From the NCBI RefSeq assembly GCF_007035645.1, contig NZ_AP019632.1, forward strand, positions 1,674,001 through 1,738,000: 64,000 nt of DNA, given 5' to 3'. This stretch comes from Enterobacter asburiae (lineage in GTDB: Bacteria > Pseudomonadota > Gammaproteobacteria > Enterobacterales > Enterobacteriaceae). The notes beneath the pieces are model-generated. The model saw only the letters and a program-made list of their open reading frames with translations. It was not told where the DNA came from and did no database searches. Of the stretch, positions 49,134 through 60,060 are shown piece after piece. The stretch's first letter is position 1. Each line of letters opens with the position of its first letter. A program made the translations under genes and the position numbers.

Positions 49134-51493
49134 AGCCGGCGATGATGATACTGCTATGCGTCAGTTCAGCGACTCTGGCCGGGCCCGGCGACGACAGTTT
49201 ACCGCCGCCTCCCCAGGCACAGGCGATAAATGATGAAGCGGTTTTCCAGCTGGCCATCGTGGTCAATCACTACGATACCGGCCTGGTCGTGCCCGTGACG
49301 CAGCGTAAAGGCGCTTTCTTTATCTCCAGCGCCGATTTGCTGCGCGCGGGGCTGCCCCCGGCGCACGTTCCCACCGGCGAGGTAAATCTCTCCTCGCTTG
49401 CTCAGGTTCGGGTGGAGTACGACAGCGCAGCGCAGCGCCTGCTGCTTAACGTTCCCCGCGACTGGGTGACGGCCCGCGTGACGCCTTTCAGCGCGCAAGC
49501 GGCGCAGGCCAAACCGCACTACGGGCGCGGGGCGCTGCTGAATTACGATCTCTACACCAACCACACGGAACATATCGGCGGTCAGGCGTCGATCTGGCAT
49601 GAGTTCCGCTACTTCAACGAGAACGGCTCGTTTTCCTCGACCGGTTACGCGCGGGAAAATTTCACCGGTAACGACGGACAGCAGGAAGGGTATGTCCGCT
49701 ATGACACGACCCTGCTGTTCACTAACGAAGATGACGCGATGAGCTGGAGCGCCGGGGACGTGATCAGCGATGCCCTGAGCTGGAGCTCCAGCGTGCGGAT
49801 GGGGGGGATAAGCGTCGGGCGGGATTTCTCCCTGCGTCCTGACCTGGTGACATGGCCGCTGCCCGAGTTCGCGGGGGAAGCCGCGGTACCCACTTCGGTC
49901 GATCTTTTTATCAACGGCTATCGCTCCGGCTCAACCCAGCTTCAGCCGGGCCCCTTCACCCTGACTAATCTGCCCTATATCAACGGCGCCGGGGATGCGG
50001 TGCTGGTCACAACGGATGCGCTGGGGCGCCAGGTAAGCACCACGCTACCGTTTTACGTCACCAGCGACCTGCTCAAACAAGGGCTGAGCGACGGCGCCGT
50101 GACGCTCGGCAGCCTGCGGCGTAATTACGGCATCAAGAATTTTGACTACGGTCCGGCAGCCGGCAGCGGCTCGTATCGCTACGGGATGACGGACTGGCTA
50201 ACCCTCGAGGGCCACGCGGAAGGGGCGCAGGAGCTGGCGCTGGGCGGCGCGGGGACGGTGATAAAACTCGGCCAGTTTGGCGTGGTGAATACCTCTTACT
50301 CGCAAAGCCGCATGCGCGGTGATGCGGGCGGGCAAATCAACTGGGGTTACCAGTACAGTACCAGCGAGTTTAGCGTCGCCACCCAGCACACGCGTCGCGA
50401 CCGCGGCTTTGGCAATCTGGCCCTTTACGATCAGCCGACGGTATATGACGAAAACAATAAGCCCATCGCCAGCTTTAGCCGTAATACGGACCAGTATTCG
50501 CTGACCTTCAATCTGGGACGGTACGGCAACATCGGTGCGGCCTGGATCGGCGTGGAGAGTTTTGACAGCCAAAAAACCGAGCTGCTCAATCTCTCCTGGA
50601 GCCGAAACCTGTGGGGAGCGAGCAGCATTTACCTGGCCGGCAGCCGGGATCGGCAGCGGGGAGACTGGACGGTCGCGCTGTCGCTGCAGGTGCCGCTGGG
50701 GGCGCGCGACAGCGCTGCCGTCACCGTTGAAAACACCCCGGATGCAGGCAGTACCCAGCGCATTAACTACAACCACTCCATGCCTTCTGACGGTGGGTTC
50801 AGCTGGAACATGGCCTGGGCCAACCAGTCAAGATCCAGTGATTATCAACAGGGTACGCTGGGCTGGCGCAATAACAACATCGAGCTGCAGGGCGGCGGCT
50901 ATGGCGAAAGGGATACCATGACCTGGTGGGGCGAGGCGATGGGCGCCGTTGTGCTGATGGACGGCGAGCTGTTCGCGGCGAATAAGATCAACGATGCGTT
51001 TGTGGTCATCAGTACCGATGGCCACCCGGATGTGCCCGTCAGCTATGAGAACCAGCCCGTCGGTAAAACCAATAACAACGGCTACCTGCTGGTCAGCGGG
51101 GTGTCGGCGTATTACCCGGCAAGCTACCGGATTGATACTTTGAATCTGCCGGCGGATACCCGTCTGAAAGAGACCGAGCGGCGGATCGCGATTCGGCGCC
51201 ACAGCGGCTATCTGGTCGATTTCCCGATGGAGCAGGAACGGGTGGCCAGCGTTATTCTGCATGACGCGCGCGGGAAGGCGTTGCCGGTGGGAAGCCAGGT
51301 TCGACGCGCCTCGCGCAGCAATGCGGTGGTGGGGTATGACGGCATCGCCTGGCTGGAAAATCTCAGCGATGTGAACCCGCTGGAGGTGATCGCACCTGAC
51401 GGGAGGCGCTGTAAGACTACCCTGACCGTGGGGGCCAATCCGGAGCACAAGCTGAAAACCTACGGGCCGCTGGTTTGCCGGGAGGAGCCATGA
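49109..51493 (+). CDS. Outer-membrane usher of the Csu-like system
   Basis: A 794-aa usher: N-terminal periplasmic domain (about residues 35-130), 24-strand pore with the plug region near 225-300 (SVDLFINGYRSGSTQLQPGP, TNLPYINGAGDAVLVTTDALG), and C-terminal domains (KTNNNGYLLVSGVSAYYPAS near 660). Shorter than FimD-type ushers, as is usual for archaic systems. The exact start is unsure: 49109 gives a Lys-containing n-region, a later ATG at 49142 gives a very short signal peptide. Overlaps the next gene by 4 bp. Confidence 0.9.
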   Translation: MAVDARQLKPAMMILLCVSSATLAGPGDDSLPPPPQAQAINDEAVFQLAIVVNHYDTGLVVPVTQRKGAFFISSADLLRAGLPPAHVPTGEVNLSSLAQVRVEYDSAAQRLLLNVPRDWVTARVTPFSAQAAQAKPHYGRGALLNYDLYTNHTEHIGGQASIWHEFRYFNENGSFSSTGYARENFTGNDGQQEGYVRYDTTLLFTNEDDAMSWSAGDVISDALSWSSSVRMGGISVGRDFSLRPDLVTWPLPEFAGEAAVPTSVDLFINGYRSGSTQLQPGPFTLTNLPYINGAGDAVLVTTDALGRQVSTTLPFYVTSDLLKQGLSDGAVTLGSLRRNYGIKNFDYGPAAGSGSYRYGMTDWLTLEGHAEGAQELALGGAGTVIKLGQFGVVNTSYSQSRMRGDAGGQINWGYQYSTSEFSVATQHTRRDRGFGNLALYDQPTVYDENNKPIASFSRNTDQYSLTFNLGRYGNIGAAWIGVESFDSQKTELLNLSWSRNLWGASSIYLAGSRDRQRGDWTVALSLQVPLGARDSAAVTVENTPDAGSTQRINYNHSMPSDGGFSWNMAWANQSRSSDYQQGTLGWRNNNIELQGGGYGERDTMTWWGEAMGAVVLMDGELFAANKINDAFVVISTDGHPDVPVSYENQPVGKTNNNGYLLVSGVSAYYPASYRIDTLNLPADTRLKETERRIAIRRHSGYLVDFPMEQERVASVILHDARGKALPVGSQVRRASRSNAVVGYDGIAWLENLSDVNPLEVIAPDGRRCKTTLTVGANPEHKLKTYGPLVCREEP

Positions 51494-52452
51494 CGCGCCT
51501 GCTGCTATTCATCCTGCTGCTGTTCTCCGGCGGCGGCTGGGCGGCGTGTACCGTCAGTACGGTTAATGCGTCGTTTGGCAGCGTCACCTCGTTCGCGCTT
51601 AGCGGAACCGGAGAAGTTCAAACCACCGGCACGCTGGTGGTGGCCTGCGATGCCGTACTGAATATGCTGACCAGCGACTCGGTAACGCTGACCTACACCG
51701 CGGCATCGGTTTCGGGCAGCAGCCGGGCCACGATGAAACGCACGGATAATGCGGCCATCACCGACGTGATCCCCACCCGGCTGTGCGGGTTATCGGGATG
51801 CGCGAGCAGCAGCGAGGTACAGATAAGTAAATCATATACCTGGAGCGGGAGTACCCTGCTGGGGTTGCTGGGGTCAAAGCAGTACAACATTCCGCTCTAT
51901 TTCCGCACCGTCGCCGGGCAAAACGTCACTGCCGGGCCATATCAGGTGCAGTTAACCTTCAGCATTAACTACAGCGTCTGCTCCGTGGGCGCGCTTGGCA
52001 TTTGCACAATCAATCAGACGGGAACCGCGACAACCACCATCCTGCTGGATATGACCGTCACCAACGACTGCAGCGCCATGACCACGCCAGATGTGAACTT
52101 CAACAGCGCGCCGCTGGTGCAAAGTTTCCCCACCGTCTCGCAGGCGATTGCCGTCACCTGTACCAAAGGAAGTTCGTATACCATCGGCATTAATAACGGT
52201 GCCAACGCGCTGAACAACGTGCGGCGGATGGTGAGCGGCAGCAACGCCATGAGCTACGACATCTATAAGGAAGCCACCGGTAACCGCTGGGGCGGCAGCG
52301 GCAGCGAGCGCTGGTCAAGCGCGGTATCGTCCCAGGTCAGTACCGACGGTTTACTGCGCACCTACAACTACACCGCGAAAGTCCTGACCAATCAGGCCAC
52401 GCCGCCCGCCGGAACCTACACCGACACGCTGATTGTCGACGTGGCGTTTTAA
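51490..52452 (+). CDS. Two-domain spore-coat-U protein, probable tip subunit (CsuE-like position)
   Basis: A 320-aa secreted protein with signal peptide (about residues 1-18, ending GGWA) and two SCPU domains in tandem (about 19-165 and 175-320). The N-terminal domain is Ser/Thr-rich and more divergent, as expected for a surface-binding tip domain; the C-terminal one ends with GTYTDTLIVDVAF like the stalk pilins. GGAGG precedes the ATG, which overlaps the usher stop (ATGA). Adhesion target unknown. No terminator lies between it and tar. Confidence 0.83.
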   Translation: MTRLLLFILLLFSGGGWAACTVSTVNASFGSVTSFALSGTGEVQTTGTLVVACDAVLNMLTSDSVTLTYTAASVSGSSRATMKRTDNAAITDVIPTRLCGLSGCASSSEVQISKSYTWSGSTLLGLLGSKQYNIPLYFRTVAGQNVTAGPYQVQLTFSINYSVCSVGALGICTINQTGTATTTILLDMTVTNDCSAMTTPDVNFNSAPLVQSFPTVSQAIAVTCTKGSSYTIGINNGANALNNVRRMVSGSNAMSYDIYKEATGNRWGGSGSERWSSAVSSQVSTDGLLRTYNYTAKVLTNQATPPAGTYTDTLIVDVAF

Positions 52453-52478
52453 CCCCGCGCTTTTCCCTTTCGCAAATG

Positions 52479-52505
52479 TAAAGTTCCTGTGGGCTGTGCC
52501 GATAA
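52479..52505 (+). promoter_or_regulatory. Sigma-28 promoter of tar-tap-cheRBYZ
   Basis: TAAAGTTC-N11-GCCGATAA: 15 of 16 consensus positions with exact spacing. It begins 27 bp after the stop of the fimbrial tip gene and about 58 bp before the tar ATG. Confidence 0.93.
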
Positions 52506-52536
52506 CACCGTTAATAAATCTATGAGAAGGTGTTGT

Positions 52537-54204
52537 ATGTTGAACCGTATCCGCGTTGTCACAATGCTCATGATGGTGCTGGTCATTTTCGCACTTCTTC
52601 AGCTCATCTCCGGCGGGCTTTTTTTCTCGTCATTAAAACAGAACCAGGACAGCTTCGCGGCCTCGAACGATCTCCGCCTGCAGCAGAGTGAACTCACGTC
52701 GACGTGGGATCTGATGCTGCAAACGCGTATCAACCTGAGCCGCTCGTCCGCGCGCATGATGATGGACCCCAACAATCAGCAGAGCAGCGCGAAAACCGAT
52801 CTGTTGAAAAATGCCCGTGCCACCCTCGCTGACGCCGCGAAACATTACGACGCCTTCAAAAAGATCGCCCCGCAGCCTGCTATGGAGCAGGTGAGCCAGA
52901 ATATCGATGAAAAATACAATGCCTACCATACCGGCCTGACAGAGCTGATTCAGTTCCTGGAGAGCGGCAACATGGACGCCTATTTCGCGCAGCCAACGCA
53001 GGGGATGCAAAACGCACTCGGCGCGGCGCTGGGGGAATACGCGAAGGTCAGTGGCGATCTCTATCACTCGGCCTTTACGGCAAGCCAGAATGACTACCGC
53101 TTTGCAAAATGGCAGATGGCCGTGATGGCGCTGGCGCTGGTCATTGTGCTGGTCGCGGTCTGGTACGGCATTCGCCATATCCTGCTGAACCCTCTCGGGC
53201 GCGTCATTGCCCACATTCGTGAAATTGCCGGCGGTGACCTGACCAAAACGCTGACCGTTTCCGGGCGCAATGAGATCACCGAGCTGGCAAACAGCGTTGA
53301 CCATATGCAGCGTTCGTTAATCGAAACCGTTGCCAACGTACGTAACGGGTCGGAGGCTATCTACACCGGCACCAGCGAAATTGCGATGGGGAATAACGAC
53401 CTCTCTTCTCGTACCGAGCAGCAGGCGTCCGCCCTGGAAGAGACGGCCGCCAGCATGGAGCAGCTCACCGCGACCGTGAAGCAGAACGCCGATAACGCCC
53501 GCCAGGCGTCTCAGCTGGCGGAAAGCGCCTCCGAGACGGCGCAGCGCGGCGGCCGCGTGGTGGATGGCGTGGTGAAAACCATGCACGAAATCGCCGACAG
53601 CTCGAAGAAAATCGCCGACATCATCAGCGTTATCGACGGCATTGCCTTCCAGACCAACATTCTGGCGCTGAACGCCGCCGTGGAAGCGGCGCGCGCGGGT
53701 GAACAGGGGCGCGGGTTTGCCGTGGTGGCCGGGGAAGTACGCAACCTGGCCAGCCGCAGCGCCAACGCGGCCAAAGAGATCAAGTCTCTGATTGAAGATT
53801 CCGTCTCCCGCGTGGATACCGGCTCCGTGCTGGTGGAAAGCGCCGGGGAGACCATGAATGACATCGTGAATGCCGTCACCCGCGTGACGGACATCATGGG
53901 TGAAATCGCCTCTGCGTCCGATGAGCAGAGTCGTGGTATCGACCAGGTTGCCCTGGCGGTATCGGAAATGGATCGCGTGACACAGCAAAACGCCGCGCTG
54001 GTGCAGGAGTCCGCTGCTGCGGCCGCTGCTCTGGAAGACCAGGCGAGCCGTCTGAAGATGGCCGTCTCGGCGTTTCGTCTCGCTTCACTCGCTGGAAATA
54101 CGGTCACCCCGCAGGCGACGTATCGTGCGCCAGCCGCTGAATCGGCTGTAAACCGTACGCGCACCGCGACGACCGGACAAGATGAAAACTGGGAAACATT
54201 TTGA
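52537..54204 (+). CDS. tar: Aspartate chemoreceptor Tar
   Basis: A 555-aa methyl-accepting chemotaxis protein. Two membrane helices (about 8-30 and 190-212) enclose the periplasmic four-helix sensor; the aspartate-contact residues of E. coli Tar, R64, R69, R73 and T154, are all in the same positions. Then HAMP and the long signalling hairpin with tip [20 protein letters not shown]. The C-terminus ends in NWETF, the tether for CheR and CheB. The frame opens 16 codons upstream in the promoter region; the ATG at 52537 gives MLNRIRVVT. Attractant range is inferred from residue identity. Confidence 0.94.
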   Translation: MLNRIRVVTMLMMVLVIFALLQLISGGLFFSSLKQNQDSFAASNDLRLQQSELTSTWDLMLQTRINLSRSSARMMMDPNNQQSSAKTDLLKNARATLADAAKHYDAFKKIAPQPAMEQVSQNIDEKYNAYHTGLTELIQFLESGNMDAYFAQPTQGMQNALGAALGEYAKVSGDLYHSAFTASQNDYRFAKWQMAVMALALVIVLVAVWYGIRHILLNPLGRVIAHIREIAGGDLTKTLTVSGRNEITELANSVDHMQRSLIETVANVRNGSEAIYTGTSEIAMGNNDLSSRTEQQASALEETAASMEQLTATVKQNADNARQASQLAESASETAQRGGRVVDGVVKTMHEIADSSKKIADIISVIDGIAFQTNILALNAAVEAARAGEQGRGFAVVAGEVRNLASRSANAAKEIKSLIEDSVSRVDTGSVLVESAGETMNDIVNAVTRVTDIMGEIASASDEQSRGIDQVALAVSEMDRVTQQNAALVQESAAAAAALEDQASRLKMAVSAFRLASLAGNTVTPQATYRAPAAESAVNRTRTATTGQDENWETF

Positions 54205-54248
54205 CTGACAATTAAACCGCGGCTGCTTGCCGCTTGATGGGAGCGTGG

Positions 54249-55850
54249 ATGTTAAATCGTATTCGTATCTCGACCACACTGTTTTTGATTCTGATCCTTT
54301 GCGGTGTGTTGCAGGTTGGCAGTAACGGGTTGTCTTTTTGGGCGTTTCGCGATGGCTATCAGAATTTGCAGGAAGTTGAGGCGAGTAATCAGCAGCGCTC
54401 CGCACTGGCACAAACGCGTGCCGTGCTGTTGCAGGCAAGCACTGCGCTGAATAAGGCGGGAACCTTAACCGCGCTGAGTTATCCGCCGGATGACATTAAA
54501 GCGCTGATGGCGACCGCGCGCGACAGCCTGAAGCAGGCTGACGCACAGTTTAAAGCCTTTACGGCGCAGGCCGCCGACAGTGAGAAAGAGAAAGCGCTGA
54601 AGGCCGCCATGAAGACGAACTTTGAGCAGTGGTACAGCGATCTGGACCACCAGGCGACGTGGCTTGAGAACAACCAGCTTTCGGACTTTATGACTGCACC
54701 GGTTCAGGCGTCTCAGGCGGCGTTTGACGGCAGCTTTAACGCGTGGCAGCAGGATATTAACCAGTCTGTTCAGCGTGCCGGTGACCAGAGCCGTCAAAGC
54801 TATCACATGTCGGGCGTCATCTTTGCCGTGGTGGTGATTCTGGCAGGGCTGCTGACCGGCGGGGCGCTGCTCTGGTCGCGCAGAATGATTGTGCAGCCGC
54901 TGGCGATTATCAGCAGCCACTTCGACAGTATTGCGAAAGGGGACCTGGCGCGTCCGGTGGCGGTGTTCGGCAAGAACGAAATTTCGGCGATCTTTGCCAG
55001 CCTGAAGGCGATGCAGGGATCCCTGCGGGAAACGGTGAGCGACGTGCGGCAGGGCAGTTATGCCATGCACACTGGGATCTCTGAGATTGCGGCGGGGAAC
55101 AACGATCTCTCGTCCCGCACCGAGCAGCAGGCGGCCTCGCTGGCGCAGACGGCGGCCAGCATGGAGCAGTTAACCGCGACGGTAGGCCAGAACGCCGATA
55201 ACGCGCGTCAGGCGTCTGACCTGTCAAAACAGGCGGCGATGACGGCGAAGAAAGGCGGCGACCAGGCGTCCCATGTCGCCAGCACCATGCAGGAGATTGC
55301 CACCAGCTCGCAGAAAATTGGTGACATCATCAGCGTGATTGACGGTATCGCGTTCCAGACCAACATTCTGGCGCTGAATGCCGCCGTGGAAGCGGCGCGC
55401 GCCGGTGAGCAAGGGCGCGGGTTTGCGGTGGTGGCGGGGGAGGTGCGTAACCTGGCGAGCCGCAGCGCCAACGCGGCGAAAGAGATTAAGGTGCTGATCG
55501 AAGAGTCGGTTTCGCGTGTTCAGCAGGGCTCAACGCTGGTGGATACGGCGGCGAAAACCATGCACGAGATCGTCACCTCCGTGACGCGGGTGAACGACAT
55601 CATGGGCGAGATTGCCTCTGCGTCGGATGAACAGCGTCGCGGGATTGAGCAGGTTGCCCAGGCCGTCAGCCAGATGGATCAGGTGACGCAACAAAACGCC
55701 TCGTTAGTTGAGGAAGCTGCAGCGGCAACCGATCAGCTGGCCAGCCAGGCGGATCGTCTGACCGGACTGGTCGCGGTATTTAATGTGAAAGAGCACGTTG
55801 AAGCAGTAACAGAAGTCGGGCGGTCGCAGGCCGTGCCAGTTGTATCCTGA
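54249..55850 (+). CDS. tap: Dipeptide chemoreceptor Tap
   Basis: A 533-aa MCP, exactly the E. coli Tap length. Start [20 protein letters not shown] and periplasmic stretches [13 protein letters not shown] and [20 protein letters not shown] match Tap, which senses dipeptides through the dipeptide-binding protein DppA (and pyrimidines). No NWETF tail, as expected, so it relies on Tar for adaptation enzymes. About 44 nt after tar. Confidence 0.93.
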   Translation: MLNRIRISTTLFLILILCGVLQVGSNGLSFWAFRDGYQNLQEVEASNQQRSALAQTRAVLLQASTALNKAGTLTALSYPPDDIKALMATARDSLKQADAQFKAFTAQAADSEKEKALKAAMKTNFEQWYSDLDHQATWLENNQLSDFMTAPVQASQAAFDGSFNAWQQDINQSVQRAGDQSRQSYHMSGVIFAVVVILAGLLTGGALLWSRRMIVQPLAIISSHFDSIAKGDLARPVAVFGKNEISAIFASLKAMQGSLRETVSDVRQGSYAMHTGISEIAAGNNDLSSRTEQQAASLAQTAASMEQLTATVGQNADNARQASDLSKQAAMTAKKGGDQASHVASTMQEIATSSQKIGDIISVIDGIAFQTNILALNAAVEAARAGEQGRGFAVVAGEVRNLASRSANAAKEIKVLIEESVSRVQQGSTLVDTAAKTMHEIVTSVTRVNDIMGEIASASDEQRRGIEQVAQAVSQMDQVTQQNASLVEEAAAATDQLASQADRLTGLVAVFNVKEHVEAVTEVGRSQAVPVVS

Positions 55851-55869
55851 ATGTAATTAAGAAGGCGCT

Positions 55870-56732
55870 ATGACATCACCAATGCCCCCTGGGCAAACGT
55901 CATTATTGTTGCAGATGACACAGCGCCTCGCGCTGTCCGACGCGCATTTTCGTCGGATATGTCAGTTAATCTACCAGCGTGCGGGGATCGTGCTTGCGGA
56001 TCATAAGCGGGACATGGTCTACAACCGTCTGGTGCGGCGCTTGCGTACGCTGGGGCTGGATGATTTTGGCCGCTATCTGAGCATGCTCGAGGCGAACCAG
56101 AACAGCGCAGAGTGGCAGGCTTTTATTAACTCGTTAACCACCAACCTGACGGCGTTTTTCCGTGAAGCTCACCACTTCCCGGTCCTGGCCGAGCACGCCC
56201 GCCGTCGCACCGGGGAGTATCGCGTATGGAGCGCGGCCGCCTCGACGGGTGAAGAGCCGTACTCGCTGGCGATAACCCTTGCTGACACCCTGGGCATGAC
56301 GCCCGGACGCTGGAAAGTCTACGCCAGCGATATCGATACCGAGGTGCTGGAGAAGGCGCGTAACGGCGTGTATCGCCAGGATGAACTGAAAACGCTGTCG
56401 CCGCAGCAGCTGCAGCGTTATTTCATGCGCGGCACGGGCCCGCATGAAGGCCTGGTGCGCGTACGCCAGGAGCTGGCGAACTGCGTCGAATTCGCGCCCG
56501 TTAACCTGCTGGATAAGCAGTACAACGTGCCGGGGCCGTTCGATGCCATTTTTTGCCGTAACGTCATGATCTATTTTGATAAAACGACGCAACAGGACAT
56601 TTTGCGTCGGTTTGTTCCGTTGCTCAAGCCTGACGGTTTACTGTTTGCCGGGCACTCGGAAAACTTCAGCAACCTCGCGCGTGAGTTTAGCCTGCGTGGG
56701 CAAACGGTATATGCGCTGAGTAAGGAAAAAGC

Positions 56733-56736
<4 letters not shown>
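55870..56736 (+). CDS. cheR: Chemotaxis methyltransferase CheR
   Basis: CheR (288 aa) adds methyl groups from S-adenosylmethionine to receptor glutamates. N-terminal helical domain (about 15-85; [15 protein letters not shown] follows) and the SAM-binding domain with [17 protein letters not shown] (about 118-134) and [14 protein letters not shown]. Overlaps cheB by 4 bp. Confidence 0.96.
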
Positions 56737-58189
<1,453 letters not shown>

Positions 58190-58199
58190 GGTGATGGAA

Positions 58200-58844
58200 A
58201 TGTTGCAACCTGCTATGAAACCCGTTGAAGAACACTCGCCGAGCGATATTATCGTCCGCATCGGCAGCCTGACGCGCATGCTGCGTGACAGCCTGCGTGA
58301 GCTGGGTCTGGATCAGGCGATTGCCGAAGCGGCGGAAGCCATTCCTGATGCCCGCGATCGTCTGGACTATGTTGTGCAGATGACCGCTCAGGCCGCGGAA
58401 CGTGCGCTGAACAGCGTCGAAGCGTCACAGCCGCACCAGGATGCGATGGAAAAGGGGGCGAAAGCGCTGAGCAAACGCTGGGACGAGTGGTTTGAGAACC
58501 CTATCGAGCTGGCGGATGCCCGTGAGCTGGTGACGGATACCCGTCAGTACCTGGGTGATGTGCCGGGGCACACCAGCTTCACCAACGCCCAGCTGCTGGA
58601 CATCATGATGGCGCAGGATTTCCAGGACCTGACCGGTCAGGTGATCAAGCGCATGATGGATGTTATCCAGGAGATTGAGCGTCAGCTGCTGATGGTTCTG
58701 CTGGAGAACATCCCGGAACCGGCGGCCCGTCCAAAACGCGAGAACGAAAGCCTGCTCAATGGTCCACAGCTCGACGCCAGCAAGGCGGGCGTTGTGGCAA
58801 GCCAGGATCAGGTAGACGATCTGCTCGACAGCCTCGGCTTCTGA
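58200..58844 (+). CDS. cheZ: CheY-P phosphatase CheZ
   Basis: CheZ (214 aa) dephosphorylates CheY-P. Long helical hairpin with the catalytic Gln in [13 protein letters not shown] (about residues 138-150) and the C-terminal CheY-binding helix [15 protein letters not shown]. In-frame GTG (58191) and ATG (58194) exist, but GAGGTG lies 6 nt before the ATG at 58200, which gives the E. coli length. Last gene of the operon. Confidence 0.95.
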   Translation: MLQPAMKPVEEHSPSDIIVRIGSLTRMLRDSLRELGLDQAIAEAAEAIPDARDRLDYVVQMTAQAAERALNSVEASQPHQDAMEKGAKALSKRWDEWFENPIELADARELVTDTRQYLGDVPGHTSFTNAQLLDIMMAQDFQDLTGQVIKRMMDVIQEIERQLLMVLLENIPEPAARPKRENESLLNGPQLDASKAGVVASQDQVDDLLDSLGF

Positions 58845-58854
58845 TTGTTCTGAT

Positions 58855-58886
58855 TACCCTCAGGCTGCGGCGTCAGCCTGAGGGTA
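58855..58886. terminator. Hairpin between cheZ and the fimbrial adhesin gene
   Basis: TACCCTCAGGCTG-N6-CAGCCTGAGGGTA, a perfect 13-bp stem between convergent operons. No T run on either side. Confidence 0.6.
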
Positions 58887-58892
58887 GTTCGG

Positions 58893-60056
58893 TTAGCGAA
58901 GATCCATCTTCACCGTCACGTTACCTTCAAAGCGGCCGGGGGCCGGGGAGGCATTGGTCGTGCTGACCGGTACAGCCTGAATTTTGACCACACCGTTTCC
59001 CTGCGCGTCCATCGTCACCGGAAACTCATAGGTCCCGTCCAGCGCGACGTTCTGACTGTGTTCATCATATACACGCACCCCGAGATCGTCCCTGTCCAGA
59101 AGTTTTGCAATGTACGGCGTACTGCTGTCCGCGACCCCCTGATCAGCGGTTAGCGTGAGCTTTATCCGGTCCGTGTTTCCCACTGCGTTATCATCACAGT
59201 GGTAGGCAATATCAACGTTTTTGATAGCATAACGTTTCGGCGGTTGCCCCTTAATGACGAATTGCTTGCTGACGATGCTGCCGAACTCAACCTCAATGGT
59301 GCTGCCTGCGTTGATAGTGCAGCTTAGCGGCGCAGATAACGTGCCGCTAAACCAGATATCAGAGACCTGTTCTGCCTGCCCGGGATCGCAGCTTGTCCCC
59401 GTGCCGAAATAGAGGCAGGCATAGTTTTGCGCGACGATCGTCGAAGGGATCACCTCTTGACCCAGGATGGGTTTTTTAACGTGAAGCAGGATCGCAACGA
59501 CGTTCCAGCGGAAATTACGCTTTATAACAGCGGCGTTGCTCGGCTGGGTGCTGCTATTGCAAACGTTGGCATTTCCCTCCGTTTTGGCGAGTGCATTCTC
59601 GGTAGTGCTACGCATATTACCTCTGGACGTCGGGTATTCATTGACAGGTAACGGGGTCAAAGAAGTGCCGTCCGGAGAGTTGATTGCATCCGCATAGGCG
59701 GTGATATCGGCATCGATCTTTTCGGTCAAGTAGCCGTATCCGTTTGTTCCAGGATTCAGCGGGCTTCCGGCAAACGTTTTTTCATAGACCATGCTCGAAG
59801 AAAACATATTTCCGGGACAGCTGCAGTTGGCCACTATCACCGGGCCATTGCCGACCAGATGATTTGGCACATCATAGTCATGATTGGCAATATTTTCGCT
59901 GGACGAAAACTCATGATCGAACGACGTGGTGTAGGCTTGCGGCGTACTGAAGCAGTTATGAAGTAAAGTCGCGGCCCTGCACGGGCTGGTTGCGGCCAGG
60001 CTCAATGCCGTGGCCAATGAAGCCCAGACGGCCCGTTTCGTGAGTATAGTTGTCAT
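58893..60056 (-). CDS. Two-domain fimbrial tip adhesin
   Basis: A 387-aa secreted protein: signal peptide (about residues 1-28, ending CRA), an N-terminal Cys-containing domain (about 29-225; NCFSTPQ, VIVANCSCPGNM) likely for receptor binding, and a C-terminal pilin domain (about 230-387; FSGTLSAPLSCTINAGSTIE) that joins the fimbria and ends in a donor-strand pattern GNVTVKMDLR. Last gene of a pilin-chaperone-usher-adhesin operon, the layout of Yeh/Stc fimbriae. Receptor unknown; the family is an inference from gene order and domain layout. Confidence 0.82.
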   Translation of the reverse strand: MTTILTKRAVWASLATALSLAATSPCRAATLLHNCFSTPQAYTTSFDHEFSSSENIANHDYDVPNHLVGNGPVIVANCSCPGNMFSSSMVYEKTFAGSPLNPGTNGYGYLTEKIDADITAYADAINSPDGTSLTPLPVNEYPTSRGNMRSTTENALAKTEGNANVCNSSTQPSNAAVIKRNFRWNVVAILLHVKKPILGQEVIPSTIVAQNYACLYFGTGTSCDPGQAEQVSDIWFSGTLSAPLSCTINAGSTIEVEFGSIVSKQFVIKGQPPKRYAIKNVDIAYHCDDNAVGNTDRIKLTLTADQGVADSSTPYIAKLLDRDDLGVRVYDEHSQNVALDGTYEFPVTMDAQGNGVVKIQAVPVSTTNASPAPGRFEGNVTVKMDLR

Positions 60057-60060
60057 GTGC

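Noticed and set aside
53490..55210. GCCGATAA inside tar and tap
   Set aside because: It encodes the conserved NADNARQ segment of receptors; no -35 element at the right spacing in either gene.
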